A DNA stretch of 64,000 nt, taken from contig NZ_FNSZ01000001.1 in NCBI RefSeq assembly GCF_900105245.1, forward strand, positions 1,426,001 to 1,490,000, read 5' to 3'. Position 1 is the first letter of the stretch. Each line of letters opens with the position of its first letter. Position numbers and translations under genes: made by a program. The stretch comes from Streptomyces sp. 1222.5 (GTDB lineage: Bacteria > Actinomycetota > Actinomycetes > Streptomycetales > Streptomycetaceae). This document shows, piece by piece, positions 40,798 through 49,379 of the stretch. The notes under the pieces were generated by a model, which worked only from the letters and a program-made list of their open reading frames with translations, did no database searches and was not told the origin of the DNA.

Positions 40798-43515
40798 TCA
40801 GCCCGCCCGCACCGACTGCTCCGCGGGGAGCCGGCCGTAGATGCGTTCCGGAGTGAGCGGCAGAGCCCGGTACCGGACGCCCGTCGCGTCGTGCACCGCG
40901 TTCGCGAGCGCGGGGGCCACCGGGTTGATGCAGCACTCCGCCATGCCCTTCGCCCGCACGGGCCCCACCGAATCCGTCGAGCCCACCAGAAGGACCTCGG
41001 TGCGGGGGACGTCGGCGTAGGCGGGGATGCGGTAGTTGCGGAGGTTCGGGTTGACCATGACACCGCTGTCGTCGACTTGGTAATTCTCGGTCAGCGCGAA
41101 GCCGATCCCCTGGGCGACACCGCCCTCCACCTGCCCTCGGACCTGCGCCGGGTTGATGATCACTCCGGCGTCCGCCGCGTGCACGCTGTACAGGATGCGT
41201 ATCTCGCCGGTCACGCGGTGCACGGCGACCCGGAATCCCTGCGTGTTGGAGGTGACGCTCCGGGGCGAGCCGTAGGCCCTGCGTGCGGCTGTGAAGCGGA
41301 TCCCGCGGCTGCGGGCCAGTGCGACGAGTTCGGCCAGCGACACCCGCCGGTCCCCGCACAGGACTCCGTCGTCGTCCATCGCGCACATCACGACATGGAC
41401 GCCCGTGTGCGCCGCGGCGAACTCCAGGATGCGGTCGCGCACGGCGTTGGCCGCCCGCAGGACGGCGTTGCCCGCGACGAAGAGGCCGGCGCTCGCGAAG
41501 GCGCCGCTGTCGAATCCCGTGCGGTCGGTGTCGGACTGCACCAGACGGATCCGCGAGGGTGTCGTACCCAGTTGGTCGGCCGCGATCTGGACATGCGCCG
41601 TGGAGGTTCCCTCCCCGAACTCGACGGTGCCGACCGCCACTTCGTAGAGGAGGTCGTCCCCCAGCGTGACCCAGGCCTCGGAGAGGTGCTCCGTGGGCGG
41701 CGCGGTCTCGTGCAGCGAACTCGCCACGCCGGCTCCGACGAGCCACTCGGGACCGGGGGGCGGCCGGTCGGCCGCCCGGGCCAGGGCGTCACCCACGAGG
41801 TCGACGCACGTGGCGAGCCCGTCCTCGGTGAAGATCACGTCGTCGGGGCCCTCGTGCAGGGCGACCAGGGGCTCGCCCGGCCGCACGATGTTGCGGCGGC
41901 GCAGTTCCAGCGGGTCGAGGTGGAGGGCGCGGGCCAGTTCGTCCATCGCCGACTCCACCGCGAACGCCGGCTGCGTCATCCCGTAGCCGCGCAGCGCCCC
42001 GCTCGGCACGGTGTTCGTGTAGACGGACCAGGCGTCGTACTTCTTGTTCGGGCAGCGGTAGATCATGACGGCGGCTCCGCCCGCGTGCAGCGTTTCGCCG
42101 CCGTGGTTGCCGTAGGCCCCGGTGTTCGACACGTTGCGTACCTGGAACGCGGTGAGCGTGCCGTCCGCCTTCGCACCGAGTTTGACCGTCAGGGTCATCG
42201 GATGCCGCGGCGAGGCCGTGGTGAACTCCTCCTCGCGGGTGTACTCGAGACAGGTGGGCCGCCCCGTGTCCAAGGTCGCGAGTGCGACCAGGTCCTCGGC
42301 GATCACCTCCTGCTTGCCGCCGAAACCACCGCCGACACGCTTGCAGAACACCCTCAGCTGGTCCGGGCGCAGGGCGAACAGGTACTCCAGTTTGACCTTG
42401 GCGATCGACGGTGACTGCGAACTGGTGCGGACGGTCAGCCGGCCGTCCTCCGTCCAGGCGACGGAACCGTGGGTCTCCAGATGCGCGTGCTGCACCCGCG
42501 GGGAGAAGTAGGTGCCTTCGTGGATCACGTCCGCGGCGGCGAATCCCGCGTCGACGTCGCCGATGTGCGAGTGGAGTTCGAGCAGGACGTTGTGGACGGG
42601 GTCGTGGACGAACGGATCGTGGGAGCCGTGCAGTTGGGGTGCGCCGTCGGCCATCGCGGCCTCCGGGTCGAACACCGCCGGCAGCACTTCGTACTCGACG
42701 CCGAGACGCCGGCAGCCCTCCTCCGCCGCCCCGACGGTGTCGGCCAGGACCGCCGCGACGCGCTGTCCCACGAAGCGGACCGTGTCGTCGAGGATGTAGG
42801 TGTCGTCCGGGTCGACCAGGTGGTCGGTGTGGATCGCGGTGGTGAAACGTCTGCGGGGTACGTCCTCCCAGGTGTAGACCCGGTGCACGCCGGGCACCGC
42901 CAGGGCGGCGCTCCTGTCGATCGAGAGGATCCGGGCGTGCGCGTGCGGTGAGTGCAGCACCTTGAGGTGCAGCATCCCGTCGATGCGGGTGTCCATGGTG
43001 AACTCGGCGTGGCCGGTCACCACGTCGTGGCCCGCGGGCGCGCCGACGCTCGTACCGACGGCCTTGCCCGGTGCCGCCGTCTCCACGGCCCCGACGCCCC
43101 GCACGGCGTCCTCGATCGCCCGGTATCCGGTGCAGCGGCAGAGGTTGCCCTTCAACGCTCGTGGCAGATCCGCCTTCTGCTCCTCGGTGAGGGTCGCCGA
43201 CGTCATGATCATCCCCGCGGTGCAGAAACCGCACTGGAAGCCGGGGGCGTCCTCGAACCGCCGCTGCATCGGATGCGGGGCGCCGGGCCGGCCGAGGCCC
43301 TCGATGGTGGTCACCTCGCGGCCGTCGGCACGGAACGCCGGGGTGATGCAGCTGTGTACGGGCGCGCCGTCCAGCCACACCGTGCAGGCGCCGCAGTCGC
43401 CCGCGTCGCAGCCCTTCTTGACGCCGAGGTGGCCGAGTTCGCGCAGGAAGGTGCGCAGGCACTGGCCGGGGGCCGGCTCCCGGTCGAACCCCCTGCCGTT
43501 CACGACGTAACTCAT
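40798..43515 (-). CDS. Fused 2Fe-2S / molybdopterin subunit, xanthine oxidase family
   Basis: Protein of 905 residues: plant-type 2Fe-2S domain (CDAGDCGACTVW), helical 2Fe-2S domain (CGFCTAGM, CRCTGY, near 100-150), then the aldehyde-oxidase/xanthine-dehydrogenase hammerhead and the two molybdopterin-binding domains (GGGFGGKQEVIAEDL; catalytic Glu in RAKGMAECC). This is the single-chain layout of Desulfovibrio-type aldehyde oxidoreductases, but here an FAD subunit is encoded separately just upstream. ATG 43515 overlaps that gene's stop as ATGA. Substrate (purine, aldehyde or heterocycle) cannot be assigned. No maturation chaperone is nearby. Confidence 0.92.
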   Translation of the reverse strand: MSYVVNGRGFDREPAPGQCLRTFLRELGHLGVKKGCDAGDCGACTVWLDGAPVHSCITPAFRADGREVTTIEGLGRPGAPHPMQRRFEDAPGFQCGFCTAGMIMTSATLTEEQKADLPRALKGNLCRCTGYRAIEDAVRGVGAVETAAPGKAVGTSVGAPAGHDVVTGHAEFTMDTRIDGMLHLKVLHSPHAHARILSIDRSAALAVPGVHRVYTWEDVPRRRFTTAIHTDHLVDPDDTYILDDTVRFVGQRVAAVLADTVGAAEEGCRRLGVEYEVLPAVFDPEAAMADGAPQLHGSHDPFVHDPVHNVLLELHSHIGDVDAGFAAADVIHEGTYFSPRVQHAHLETHGSVAWTEDGRLTVRTSSQSPSIAKVKLEYLFALRPDQLRVFCKRVGGGFGGKQEVIAEDLVALATLDTGRPTCLEYTREEEFTTASPRHPMTLTVKLGAKADGTLTAFQVRNVSNTGAYGNHGGETLHAGGAAVMIYRCPNKKYDAWSVYTNTVPSGALRGYGMTQPAFAVESAMDELARALHLDPLELRRRNIVRPGEPLVALHEGPDDVIFTEDGLATCVDLVGDALARAADRPPPGPEWLVGAGVASSLHETAPPTEHLSEAWVTLGDDLLYEVAVGTVEFGEGTSTAHVQIAADQLGTTPSRIRLVQSDTDRTGFDSGAFASAGLFVAGNAVLRAANAVRDRILEFAAAHTGVHVVMCAMDDDGVLCGDRRVSLAELVALARSRGIRFTAARRAYGSPRSVTSNTQGFRVAVHRVTGEIRILYSVHAADAGVIINPAQVRGQVEGGVAQGIGFALTENYQVDDSGVMVNPNLRNYRIPAYADVPRTEVLLVGSTDSVGPVRAKGMAECCINPVAPALANAVHDATGVRYRALPLTPERIYGRLPAEQSVRAG

Positions 43516-44339
43516 GCCAGGTCTCCAGCCGTGAGTTCGCGGCGGATCTCTTCGGCGAAATACCGTGTCAGGTGCCGACGGTGGTCGGGGGTGCCGTTGG
43601 GATCGGCGAACCAGAGGCCGGCGGGCACGGCGTCGATGCTCTGCCGCAGGGTTCGGGCGTCGGGCAGGGAGTCGAAGGCGAAGCGGACCGGTCGCGTGGT
43701 CCCGGCGGTGACGGTGAGCAGCAGGTCGTTCGCTCCGGGCCGTTGTGTGCCGACGAGGAACACCGTGGAACGGCCGAACCGGGTCAGCGTGAAGCGGCGG
43801 TGCGCGGTGCGTCTGCGCAGCGCCTGCTCCGGAACGGTGACGCGCCGGAGGATCTCCCCGGGGCCGAGGACGTTCCGGTGGTCGCCCGTGACGAAGTCGA
43901 GGGCGTCCACGAAGCGCACGGAACCGTCGGGCGCCCACAGTTCGTACCGCGCCTCCAGGGCGACCGTCAGCGTGATCATCGGGCCGGCGGGCAGAGACAT
44001 GCAGATGTTCCCGCCGACGGTCGCCGCGTTCCAGACCTTGAACGAGGACAGGAACGCCTCACAGCTCTTGCGGAAGAGGATCCCCGCGGTCCAGCGCTCG
44101 GGCCACGGGTGGGCGTACAGGTCGCGGATCGTGCAGGTGGCGCCGATCTCCAAGCCCTCGTCCGTGAGGGCGAGGGGCTCCCAGGGCAATGCCGTCAGGT
44201 CGATCAGCCGTCGCAGGCCGGGCTGCTCCGTGGAATAGAGCCATGTCCCGCCCGCGAGCCAGGCGTCGCCCTCGCGCCAGTCCGTCCCCGGCCGCTCGGA
44301 CGGTCGCCGGATGACTTCGGTGATGGTGTTGAGGTCCAT
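43512..44339 (-). CDS. FAD-binding subunit of molybdenum hydroxylase
   Basis: Protein of 275 residues of the CoxM/XdhB type: FAD-binding AGGTWLYSTEQ near 30 (pyrophosphate loop), VWNAATVGGNICMSLPAGPM near 125-145, then the CO-dehydrogenase-flavoprotein C-terminal domain. It would pass electrons from the Fe-S clusters of the fused subunit to NAD+ or another acceptor. ATG 44339 is the first gene of the operon. The ribosome site is weak (AGGTCGG). The 333-base gap upstream (44340-44672) contains the catalase terminator and an AT-rich GAATTTTATCG patch that may be its promoter. Confidence 0.9.
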   Translation of the reverse strand: MDLNTITEVIRRPSERPGTDWREGDAWLAGGTWLYSTEQPGLRRLIDLTALPWEPLALTDEGLEIGATCTIRDLYAHPWPERWTAGILFRKSCEAFLSSFKVWNAATVGGNICMSLPAGPMITLTVALEARYELWAPDGSVRFVDALDFVTGDHRNVLGPGEILRRVTVPEQALRRRTAHRRFTLTRFGRSTVFLVGTQRPGANDLLLTVTAGTTRPVRFAFDSLPDARTLRQSIDAVPAGLWFADPNGTPDHRRHLTRYFAEEIRRELTAGDLA

Positions 44340-44595
44340 GGAAGCCGACCTACGGGTGAACGGAACGCGGAGCCGCCGACCGGCCCCCTGGCACTGGTGG
44401 ATTCTCCTGCTGATCGAGCAGGTGCCGGCCGCCTTTTCGCACCGTGCGGGGCGGCTCGGCCGCGCGGATCCCAAGGCTCGAATTTTATCGCAGTACGTGG
44501 GTCCGGGCTCGGACAGAAGCGATCGAGAGTGGCCGGACAACTCCGTAGAGTCACCGTCGCGGGGAGGGGCCCCGACTTCGCGCTCGGTGCGACGA

Positions 44596-44630
44596 CGGCC
44601 GCCCCGGGACGGGGAACCCAGGGGCGGCCG
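44596..44630 (-). terminator. Hairpin downstream of catalase gene
   Basis: Perfect 10-bp stem CGGCCGCCCC (44596-44605) with 44621-44630, loop 15 bases. It lies 43 bases after the catalase stop. Confidence 0.5.
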
Positions 44631-44672
44631 CTCTCGGGCTGCCGGGCGGCGCGCTCGGGGCGCGCCCGGTGG

Positions 44673-46193
44673 TCAGGCCTTGTGCTGCATCGAGCTCCGG
44701 GCCGGGTTGGCCTGTTCCGCGGCCTTGGGGTCCTTCTCGTCCGCCTTGGCCCGTACGCCGTCGGCGATGCGCTTGCCGAGGGTCTCGTCGATGTTCGACC
44801 AGTAGGTGAAGGCACGTTCCAGGACGGGTTCGCTGACGCCGTTCAGGAGATGCCCCACGACGTTGTCGACCAGGCGGTCACGGGCCGCGTCGTCCAGGAC
44901 CTCGCGCACCAGGGTGCCGGGCTGCCCCCAGTCGTCGTCCTCCGGGTGGGAGACGTAGGCCGCGCGGGTGATCTCGCCGTCGGCGGTCCAGCTGGGCGGG
45001 GAGCCGAAGCGCTCGGTGTCCGCCGCGGGTCCGCCCTTGGAGTTCGGCGCGTACACCGGATCGGTCGTGTTCCGGTACGCCATCGCCCCGTCCTTGGAGT
45101 ACGTGTGGACGTCGACGACGGGGGCGTTCACCGGCAGCTGCTGGTAGTTGGCCCCGATGCGGTACCGGTGGGCGTCCGCGTACGAGAACAGCCGGGCCAG
45201 CAGCATGCGGTCCGGGCTCGGCCCGATACCGGGGACGAGGTTGTTCGGCTGGAAGGCCGCCTGCTCGATCTGGGCATGGTTGTCGGTGGGGTTGCGGTCC
45301 AGGGTCATGCGCCCGACCTGGATGAGCGGATAGTCGCCGTGCGGCCACACCTTGGTGAGGTCGAACGGGTTGAACCGGTAGGACGTGGCCTCCTCGTACG
45401 GCATGACCTGCACGTACAGGGTCCAGCTGGGGAAGTCGCCGTCCCGGATGTGCTCGAAGAGGTCACGGGTGTGGTAGTCCGTGTCGGCGGCGGCCATCTG
45501 GTCGGCCTCGTCCTGGGTGAAGCACTCGATGCCCTGGTCGGTCTTGAAGTGGTACTTCACCCAGAACCGCTCGCCGGCCGCGTTGATCCACATGTAGGTG
45601 TGCGAGGTGTAGCCGTTCATGTGGCGCCAGGTCCGCGGCACGCCCCGGTCCCCCATCAGCCAGGTGACCTGGTGCGCGGACTCCGGGGAGAGGGTCCAGA
45701 AGTCCCACTGCATGTCGTGGTCGCGCAGGTTGTTGTCGGCGCGGCGCTTCTGGGACCGGATGAAGTGCTGGAACTTCATCGGATCCTTGACGAAGAACAC
45801 CGGCGTGTTGTTGCCGACCATGTCGTAGTTGCCCTCGCTGGTGTAGAACTTCACCGCGAAGCCGCGCGGGTCGCGCCAGGTGTCCGGGCTGCCGCGCTCA
45901 CCCGCGACGGTCGAGAAGCGGGCGACCAGGTCGGTGCGCGTGCCGGGCTGGAAGACCGCCGCCCTGGTGTAGGCGCTGACGTCGTGGGTCACCTCGAAAT
46001 GGCCGAAGGCGCCGCTTCCCTTGGCGTGCGGCTGGCGCTCGGGAATCCTCTCCCGGTTGAACTGCGCCATCTGCTCGATCAGATACGCGTCCTGGAGCAG
46101 GATCGGTCCTCCGGGGCCGACGGTGAGCGAGTGTTCGTCGCTCTCCACCGGTGCGCCCGAGTCGGAGGTGGTGGCGGGGCGGATCTCCGTCAT
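44673..46193 (-). CDS. Heme catalase (small-subunit, clade 3 type)
   Basis: Breaks down hydrogen peroxide. 506 residues, standard small-subunit length. Catalytic His56 is in [16 protein letters not shown] (the usual sequence is RVVHAKG, here QPHAKG), Asn in [15 protein letters not shown], and the heme-ligand Tyr in [17 protein letters not shown] 46193. It carries no signal peptide. A single gene, divergent from the phosphoglycerate-mutase-like gene; no CatR/Fur regulator is beside it. Confidence 0.96.
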   Translation of the reverse strand: MTEIRPATTSDSGAPVESDEHSLTVGPGGPILLQDAYLIEQMAQFNRERIPERQPHAKGSGAFGHFEVTHDVSAYTRAAVFQPGTRTDLVARFSTVAGERGSPDTWRDPRGFAVKFYTSEGNYDMVGNNTPVFFVKDPMKFQHFIRSQKRRADNNLRDHDMQWDFWTLSPESAHQVTWLMGDRGVPRTWRHMNGYTSHTYMWINAAGERFWVKYHFKTDQGIECFTQDEADQMAAADTDYHTRDLFEHIRDGDFPSWTLYVQVMPYEEATSYRFNPFDLTKVWPHGDYPLIQVGRMTLDRNPTDNHAQIEQAAFQPNNLVPGIGPSPDRMLLARLFSYADAHRYRIGANYQQLPVNAPVVDVHTYSKDGAMAYRNTTDPVYAPNSKGGPAADTERFGSPPSWTADGEITRAAYVSHPEDDDWGQPGTLVREVLDDAARDRLVDNVVGHLLNGVSEPVLERAFTYWSNIDETLGKRIADGVRAKADEKDPKAAEQANPARSSMQHKA

Positions 46194-46506
46194 GAGGCTG
46201 CCTTTCGTCGTGCGCCGACGGCGGCGCAGCGGCTCCTGGGCACCGGTCTACCGCCAGCGGGGGCGGCACTCGCCTCCTACCCGCGCACGCGCGGGGGCGG
46301 TCCCGGCCGGCACCGGGTTTCCCGAATCGCGTGACCCACGGGGAGCGGGCTAAACACCCTCGTCGTGTTGTACCGCGGGTCGCGGGACGAGGTGCCTGCC
46401 GTCTCGGGGCGGGTGTTAGGTTCGCGGCCGTACCGCCGGGCCGCTCCCGGTACCCGGCCCCGGCCCCGGCGCACGAACCCGGGACAGCAGCAGGAGGAAC
46501 AAGCAC

Positions 46507-47097
46507 GTGACCAGCCGCGTCACCCTCGTCTCGCCCGCGACGAGCCCGTCGATGCGGCGGGCCCGCTTCGACGACGGCGACTCGCTCGACGAGGCCGGGG
46601 CGGCCCGCGCCCGCTCCGCCGCCGGGTGCCTGCGCGCCCCCGGCCGGGTGCTGACCTCACCGAGCGTGCGCTGCCGGGAGACGGCCGAGGCGCTGGGCCT
46701 CGTCGGTGCGCGGGACTCGGCGCCGGCCGGTCTGGACGCGGGCCGCTGGCGAGGCCGCACCCTGGAGGAGGTCGGGGCCGCCGAGCCGGAGGCCGTGGGC
46801 CGCTGGCTCACCGACGCCGGATCCGCGCCCCACGGCGGCGAGTCGGTGCGGGAGCTGTGCGAGCGGGTCGGGCGGTGGCTGGACGCCGTACAGGGCACGG
46901 ACGGCCGCACCCTCGCCGTGGTCGAGCCGGAGGTCGTGCGGGCCGCGGTCGTGCACGTCCTCGGTCTGCCTGCGGCCGCCTTCTGGCGGCTGGACGTGCC
47001 GCCGTTGACGGCGACGGAACTGAGCGGCCGGGCCGGACGGTGGAATCTGCGGCTCGGTCAGCCGCTGGCCGGACGGGACGCGGCCGCCGCCTCCTGA
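46507..47097 (+). CDS. Histidine-phosphatase-fold protein lacking catalytic histidines
   Basis: Protein of 196 residues that follows the phosphoglycerate mutase layout: DEAGAARARSAAGCL, SPSVRCRETAEALG, GRWRGRTLEEV, PHGGESVRELCERV. The family's RHG motif is replaced (TLVSPATSPSM) and the second His position reads VVEPEVV, so both catalytic histidines are absent and phosphatase activity is unlikely. GTG 46507 with AGGAGG upstream. It faces the CbtA gene convergently; in other Streptomyces I recall similar proteins near cobalt transport genes, which might suggest a metal or cobalamin link. Confidence 0.75.
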   Translation: MTSRVTLVSPATSPSMRRARFDDGDSLDEAGAARARSAAGCLRAPGRVLTSPSVRCRETAEALGLVGARDSAPAGLDAGRWRGRTLEEVGAAEPEAVGRWLTDAGSAPHGGESVRELCERVGRWLDAVQGTDGRTLAVVEPEVVRAAVVHVLGLPAAAFWRLDVPPLTATELSGRAGRWNLRLGQPLAGRDAAAAS

Positions 47098-47210
47098 GCC
47101 GGGGCGGTCGCCATGGCTCAGGAGGCCGCCTACCCGGCGCCGGCGCGGCAGCGTCACCACCGCGCGGCGCGAACGCCCGTTCCGAAGGGGCGCCCGGTGT
47201 CCCGTGACCG

Positions 47211-47963
47211 TCAGTGCGGGGCGGGAACCGTCCGTCCGGAAGATGCCCTGGCCGGCCGGGGGTTCAGCTGCCGCTCGGCCAACTCGCCGAAGAGCAGACC
47301 GAATCCGACCCACAGGACGGTCTGGATGGCCAGGGTGGAGAGCCGGAACCGCCACAACAGGCGGGCCGGGAAGTGCGCGGGCAGCTCGTTGACGGCGGGC
47401 AGGAAGGCGTAGGCGAGCCCGATGACGACGACGAAGGCGGCCACCGCGACGACGGTCGCCCACCAGTTGCCCAGACGGGGCGCGAGACGCTTGCCGAGGA
47501 TGGTGGCGCCCACCGCGAGGAGCACGCTGAGGGCCATCATCAGGAAGAACAGGGTGGTCCGCTTGCCGATGGTCTCGGGCTGACCGACGGACGGCGGGTT
47601 GGCCGGGTACTTCAGGAACGGCACGACGTACACGGCGACCAGCGCGCAGCCTGACAGCAGCAGCGCGGTCGCCCGCGGGCTGAAACGGCCGACACGGCCG
47701 AGCGCGAAGGAGTACGCGAGCGCGGCGATGCCGCCGAAGGCGACCCCGTAGACGAGAACGCCCGTGGCGAGGCCGGCGGTGGACTGCAGGGAGCGGGAGA
47801 CGACTTCCATCTCGTGCTCGTGGGAGTGGGCGTCCTCGAAGGCGATCGCCTGGTCGACGCTCGGCTCACCGAGGAGGTAGGCCACGACGAGGGCGAGCAC
47901 GCCGGCCACGAGGCCGGCGAGCATGCCCCGCACGAGGAGGTTTCTTACCGTTGCGGAGTTCAT
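47211..47963 (-). CDS. cbtA: CbtA family cobalt transporter subunit
   Basis: Membrane protein of 250 residues with five to six helices. An extracytoplasmic-looking loop near 45-52 carries a metal-binding-like HSHEHEMEV. CbtA proteins are predicted cobalt importers that work with small CbtB. It lies 20 bases downstream of cbtB, both in the transcript controlled by the cobalamin riboswitch. ATG 47963 begins after a GAGGGA-like ribosome site; the frame extends to 48029. Confidence 0.92.
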   Translation of the reverse strand: MNSATVRNLLVRGMLAGLVAGVLALVVAYLLGEPSVDQAIAFEDAHSHEHEMEVVSRSLQSTAGLATGVLVYGVAFGGIAALAYSFALGRVGRFSPRATALLLSGCALVAVYVVPFLKYPANPPSVGQPETIGKRTTLFFLMMALSVLLAVGATILGKRLAPRLGNWWATVVAVAAFVVVIGLAYAFLPAVNELPAHFPARLLWRFRLSTLAIQTVLWVGFGLLFGELAERQLNPRPARASSGRTVPAPH

Positions 47964-47983
47964 GGTGCGCGGCGTCCCTCGCG

Positions 47984-48205
47984 TCAGTGGCAGGGGAAGC
48001 CGAGCAGGTGGCGGGCATCGTGCACCCACTCGTGGACGTCGGTGCCGTTGAACACGGACGTGGCGCCCTGCTCGGCGCCGACGAAGTAGAGCAGGACAAG
48101 CATCAGGACGCCGAAGAAGACCGCCCAGGGGGCTATCGCCTTCAGCGGCAGCGTGGCGGGAACGGCGGGGGTGTCGGCAGTCGGCTGGGCGACGGTCTGC
48201 GCCAT
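47984..48205 (-). CDS. cbtB: CbtB family cobalt transporter subunit
   Basis: 73-residue protein with one membrane helix (PWAVFFGVLMLVLLYFVG) and the conserved C-terminus HEWVHDARHLLGFPCH, whose histidines and cysteine are likely metal ligands. ATG 48205 has AGGAGG seven bases upstream. First gene behind the cobalamin riboswitch, so cobalt uptake should be shut down when cobalamin is plentiful. Many annotators miss this gene because of its size; the family match is unambiguous. Confidence 0.93.
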   Translation of the reverse strand: MAQTVAQPTADTPAVPATLPLKAIAPWAVFFGVLMLVLLYFVGAEQGATSVFNGTDVHEWVHDARHLLGFPCH

Positions 48206-48249
48206 GGCAGGGCCTCCTCTGGGAGTTCGCGTCCCATCTCGGTGGTGCA

Positions 48250-48372
48250 CAGGACGACGGCCACGGGTCTGACTCGGCGGACCACCCCGAGGGGTGCCCC
48301 GCATACAGTGGCGCGACCGTGCCGGATTCCCACCGGCTTCCGTCTCGCCGTCGTCGATATCGGACAGACCGT
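48250..48372 (-). promoter_or_regulatory. Cobalamin riboswitch upstream of cbtBA
   Basis: The minus strand carries the B12 box GCCACTGT (48305-48312) preceded by GGAAGCCGGTGGGAATCCGG, and followed by a hairpin (CACCCCTCGGGGTGG) and GAGTCAGACCC (48265-48275), the standard ordered signature of the cobalamin aptamer. It ends about 45 bases before cbtB, whose ribosome site is probably hidden on ligand binding. The exact 5' limit is approximate. Confidence 0.9.
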
Positions 48373-48490
48373 ACCGCGAGACGCGTGCGCGGCCAAGACC
48401 GCGTCCACCGCCGTGATCTTCCTCTCGTGACGGCACGTCAGGTCCGGGTGCCACGGGGAAGCCGTGAGGCGGCCGCTCCGTCCGGCGGGT

Positions 48491-48970
48491 TTACGGCGCC
48501 ACGGGGTCGCCGGCTCCCAGCTGCAGCCACCACACGTCGTCGCGGTCGCGGCTGAGCCCGAGCGTCTGCCGCCGGCCGTCGCCGAAGCGGAGTTCCACAC
48601 CGGCCAGGTACGGTACGGCCGGGTCCCGCACGATCGCTTCGGCCGCTCCGCCGGCGTGCGCGCGGTAGCGGTCGATCAGGTCGCGCGCGGCCCGGTCGCG
48701 TCCGGTGTACCAGGGTGCGCCCAGGTCGGCCAGGCCGTCGGCGTCACCGGCCCTCAGTCGCTGGACGTACACCTCGAGGAGCAGTCGGGCCTCGTCCGCG
48801 ACCTCCCCGGCGTCCGGATGGCCGGACTTCTCGGGACGCACGGTGAGGTGCACCGCCGGTCCGCCGCTCAGGGCGTACGGGGCGGGATCACGGACCAGCC
48901 ACCAGGTGAGCACCGTCGTCGCCAGGACGGCCGGGGCCACGGCCGTCGCCCAGAGGTTTCGTCTTCTCAT
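48491..48970 (-). CDS. Membrane-anchored protein of unknown function
   Basis: Protein of 159 residues: basic start MRRRNL, a single hydrophobic helix (LWATAVAPAVLATTVLTWWLV), then an extracytoplasmic domain with conserved-looking ARLLLEVYVQRLRAGDADGLADLG and a VWWLQLG end. The pattern (helix, then a NTF2-like-sized domain) recalls small exported domains but I do not recognise a family. ATG 48970 chosen; an in-frame GTG at 48985 has no better ribosome site. Standing alone after the riboswitch region. Confidence 0.7.
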   Translation of the reverse strand: MRRRNLWATAVAPAVLATTVLTWWLVRDPAPYALSGGPAVHLTVRPEKSGHPDAGEVADEARLLLEVYVQRLRAGDADGLADLGAPWYTGRDRAARDLIDRYRAHAGGAAEAIVRDPAVPYLAGVELRFGDGRRQTLGLSRDRDDVWWLQLGAGDPVAP

Positions 48971-49121
48971 GCGGTGGATCCACACCTCACAGCAACCTGA
49001 CCATGTACAGAGGATATCCGCACGAGTTCCGGTGTTCCTTCACAGATTGGCGCCCAGGTCGCCCGACGTCCCGCTGCTCTCGGCCCACTTGTCCACATCC
49101 GACCCGAACCGGGGGGCAGCG

Positions 49122-49375
49122 TTGGGTGCGAGAGCGTGGTACGCGGTCGTCTGCGTCTTCGCCGTGCTGACCGTCATGGTGTTGCCGCAGAGCGCCGCCG
49201 CCCGGCCGGGGGCCGGAACGTCACGGTCACCGGCGACGGGCACAGCTGGAAGCGCACGTCACTGCCCGCACAGCACCCCGACGGCGCCGGCGTCCTCAGC
49301 TTCGCCTGCGGCGCACCGCGGCACTGCGTCGCCGCCGGATACGACGGGGAGACACGCAAGATCTGGGTGAGCTGA
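49122..49375 (+). pseudogene. Remnant of secreted protein (signal peptide joined out of frame to a C-terminal piece)
   Basis: A TTG at 49122 behind GGGGGG starts a good signal peptide (RAWYAVVCVFAVLTVMVLPQSAAARPGAG). From about 49217 the sequence continues in a different frame as VTVTGDGHSWKRTSLPAQHPDGAGVLSFACGAPRHCVAAGYDG and ends at 49375. The second part looks like the repeat end of secreted proteins with CxxxxHCVAxG motifs. The middle is missing, so it is a deletion remnant. Confidence 0.55.
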
Positions 49376-49379
49376 GGGA

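Noticed and set aside
40262..41746. Minus-strand open frame of 494 residues within the fused molybdenum gene
   Set aside because: Arg/Gly-rich frame without motifs; it is an alternative frame of the fused subunit gene.
47984..48454. Longer start for CbtB at 48454
   Set aside because: It would translate through the cobalamin riboswitch; the ATG at 48205 has a perfect ribosome site and fits family length.
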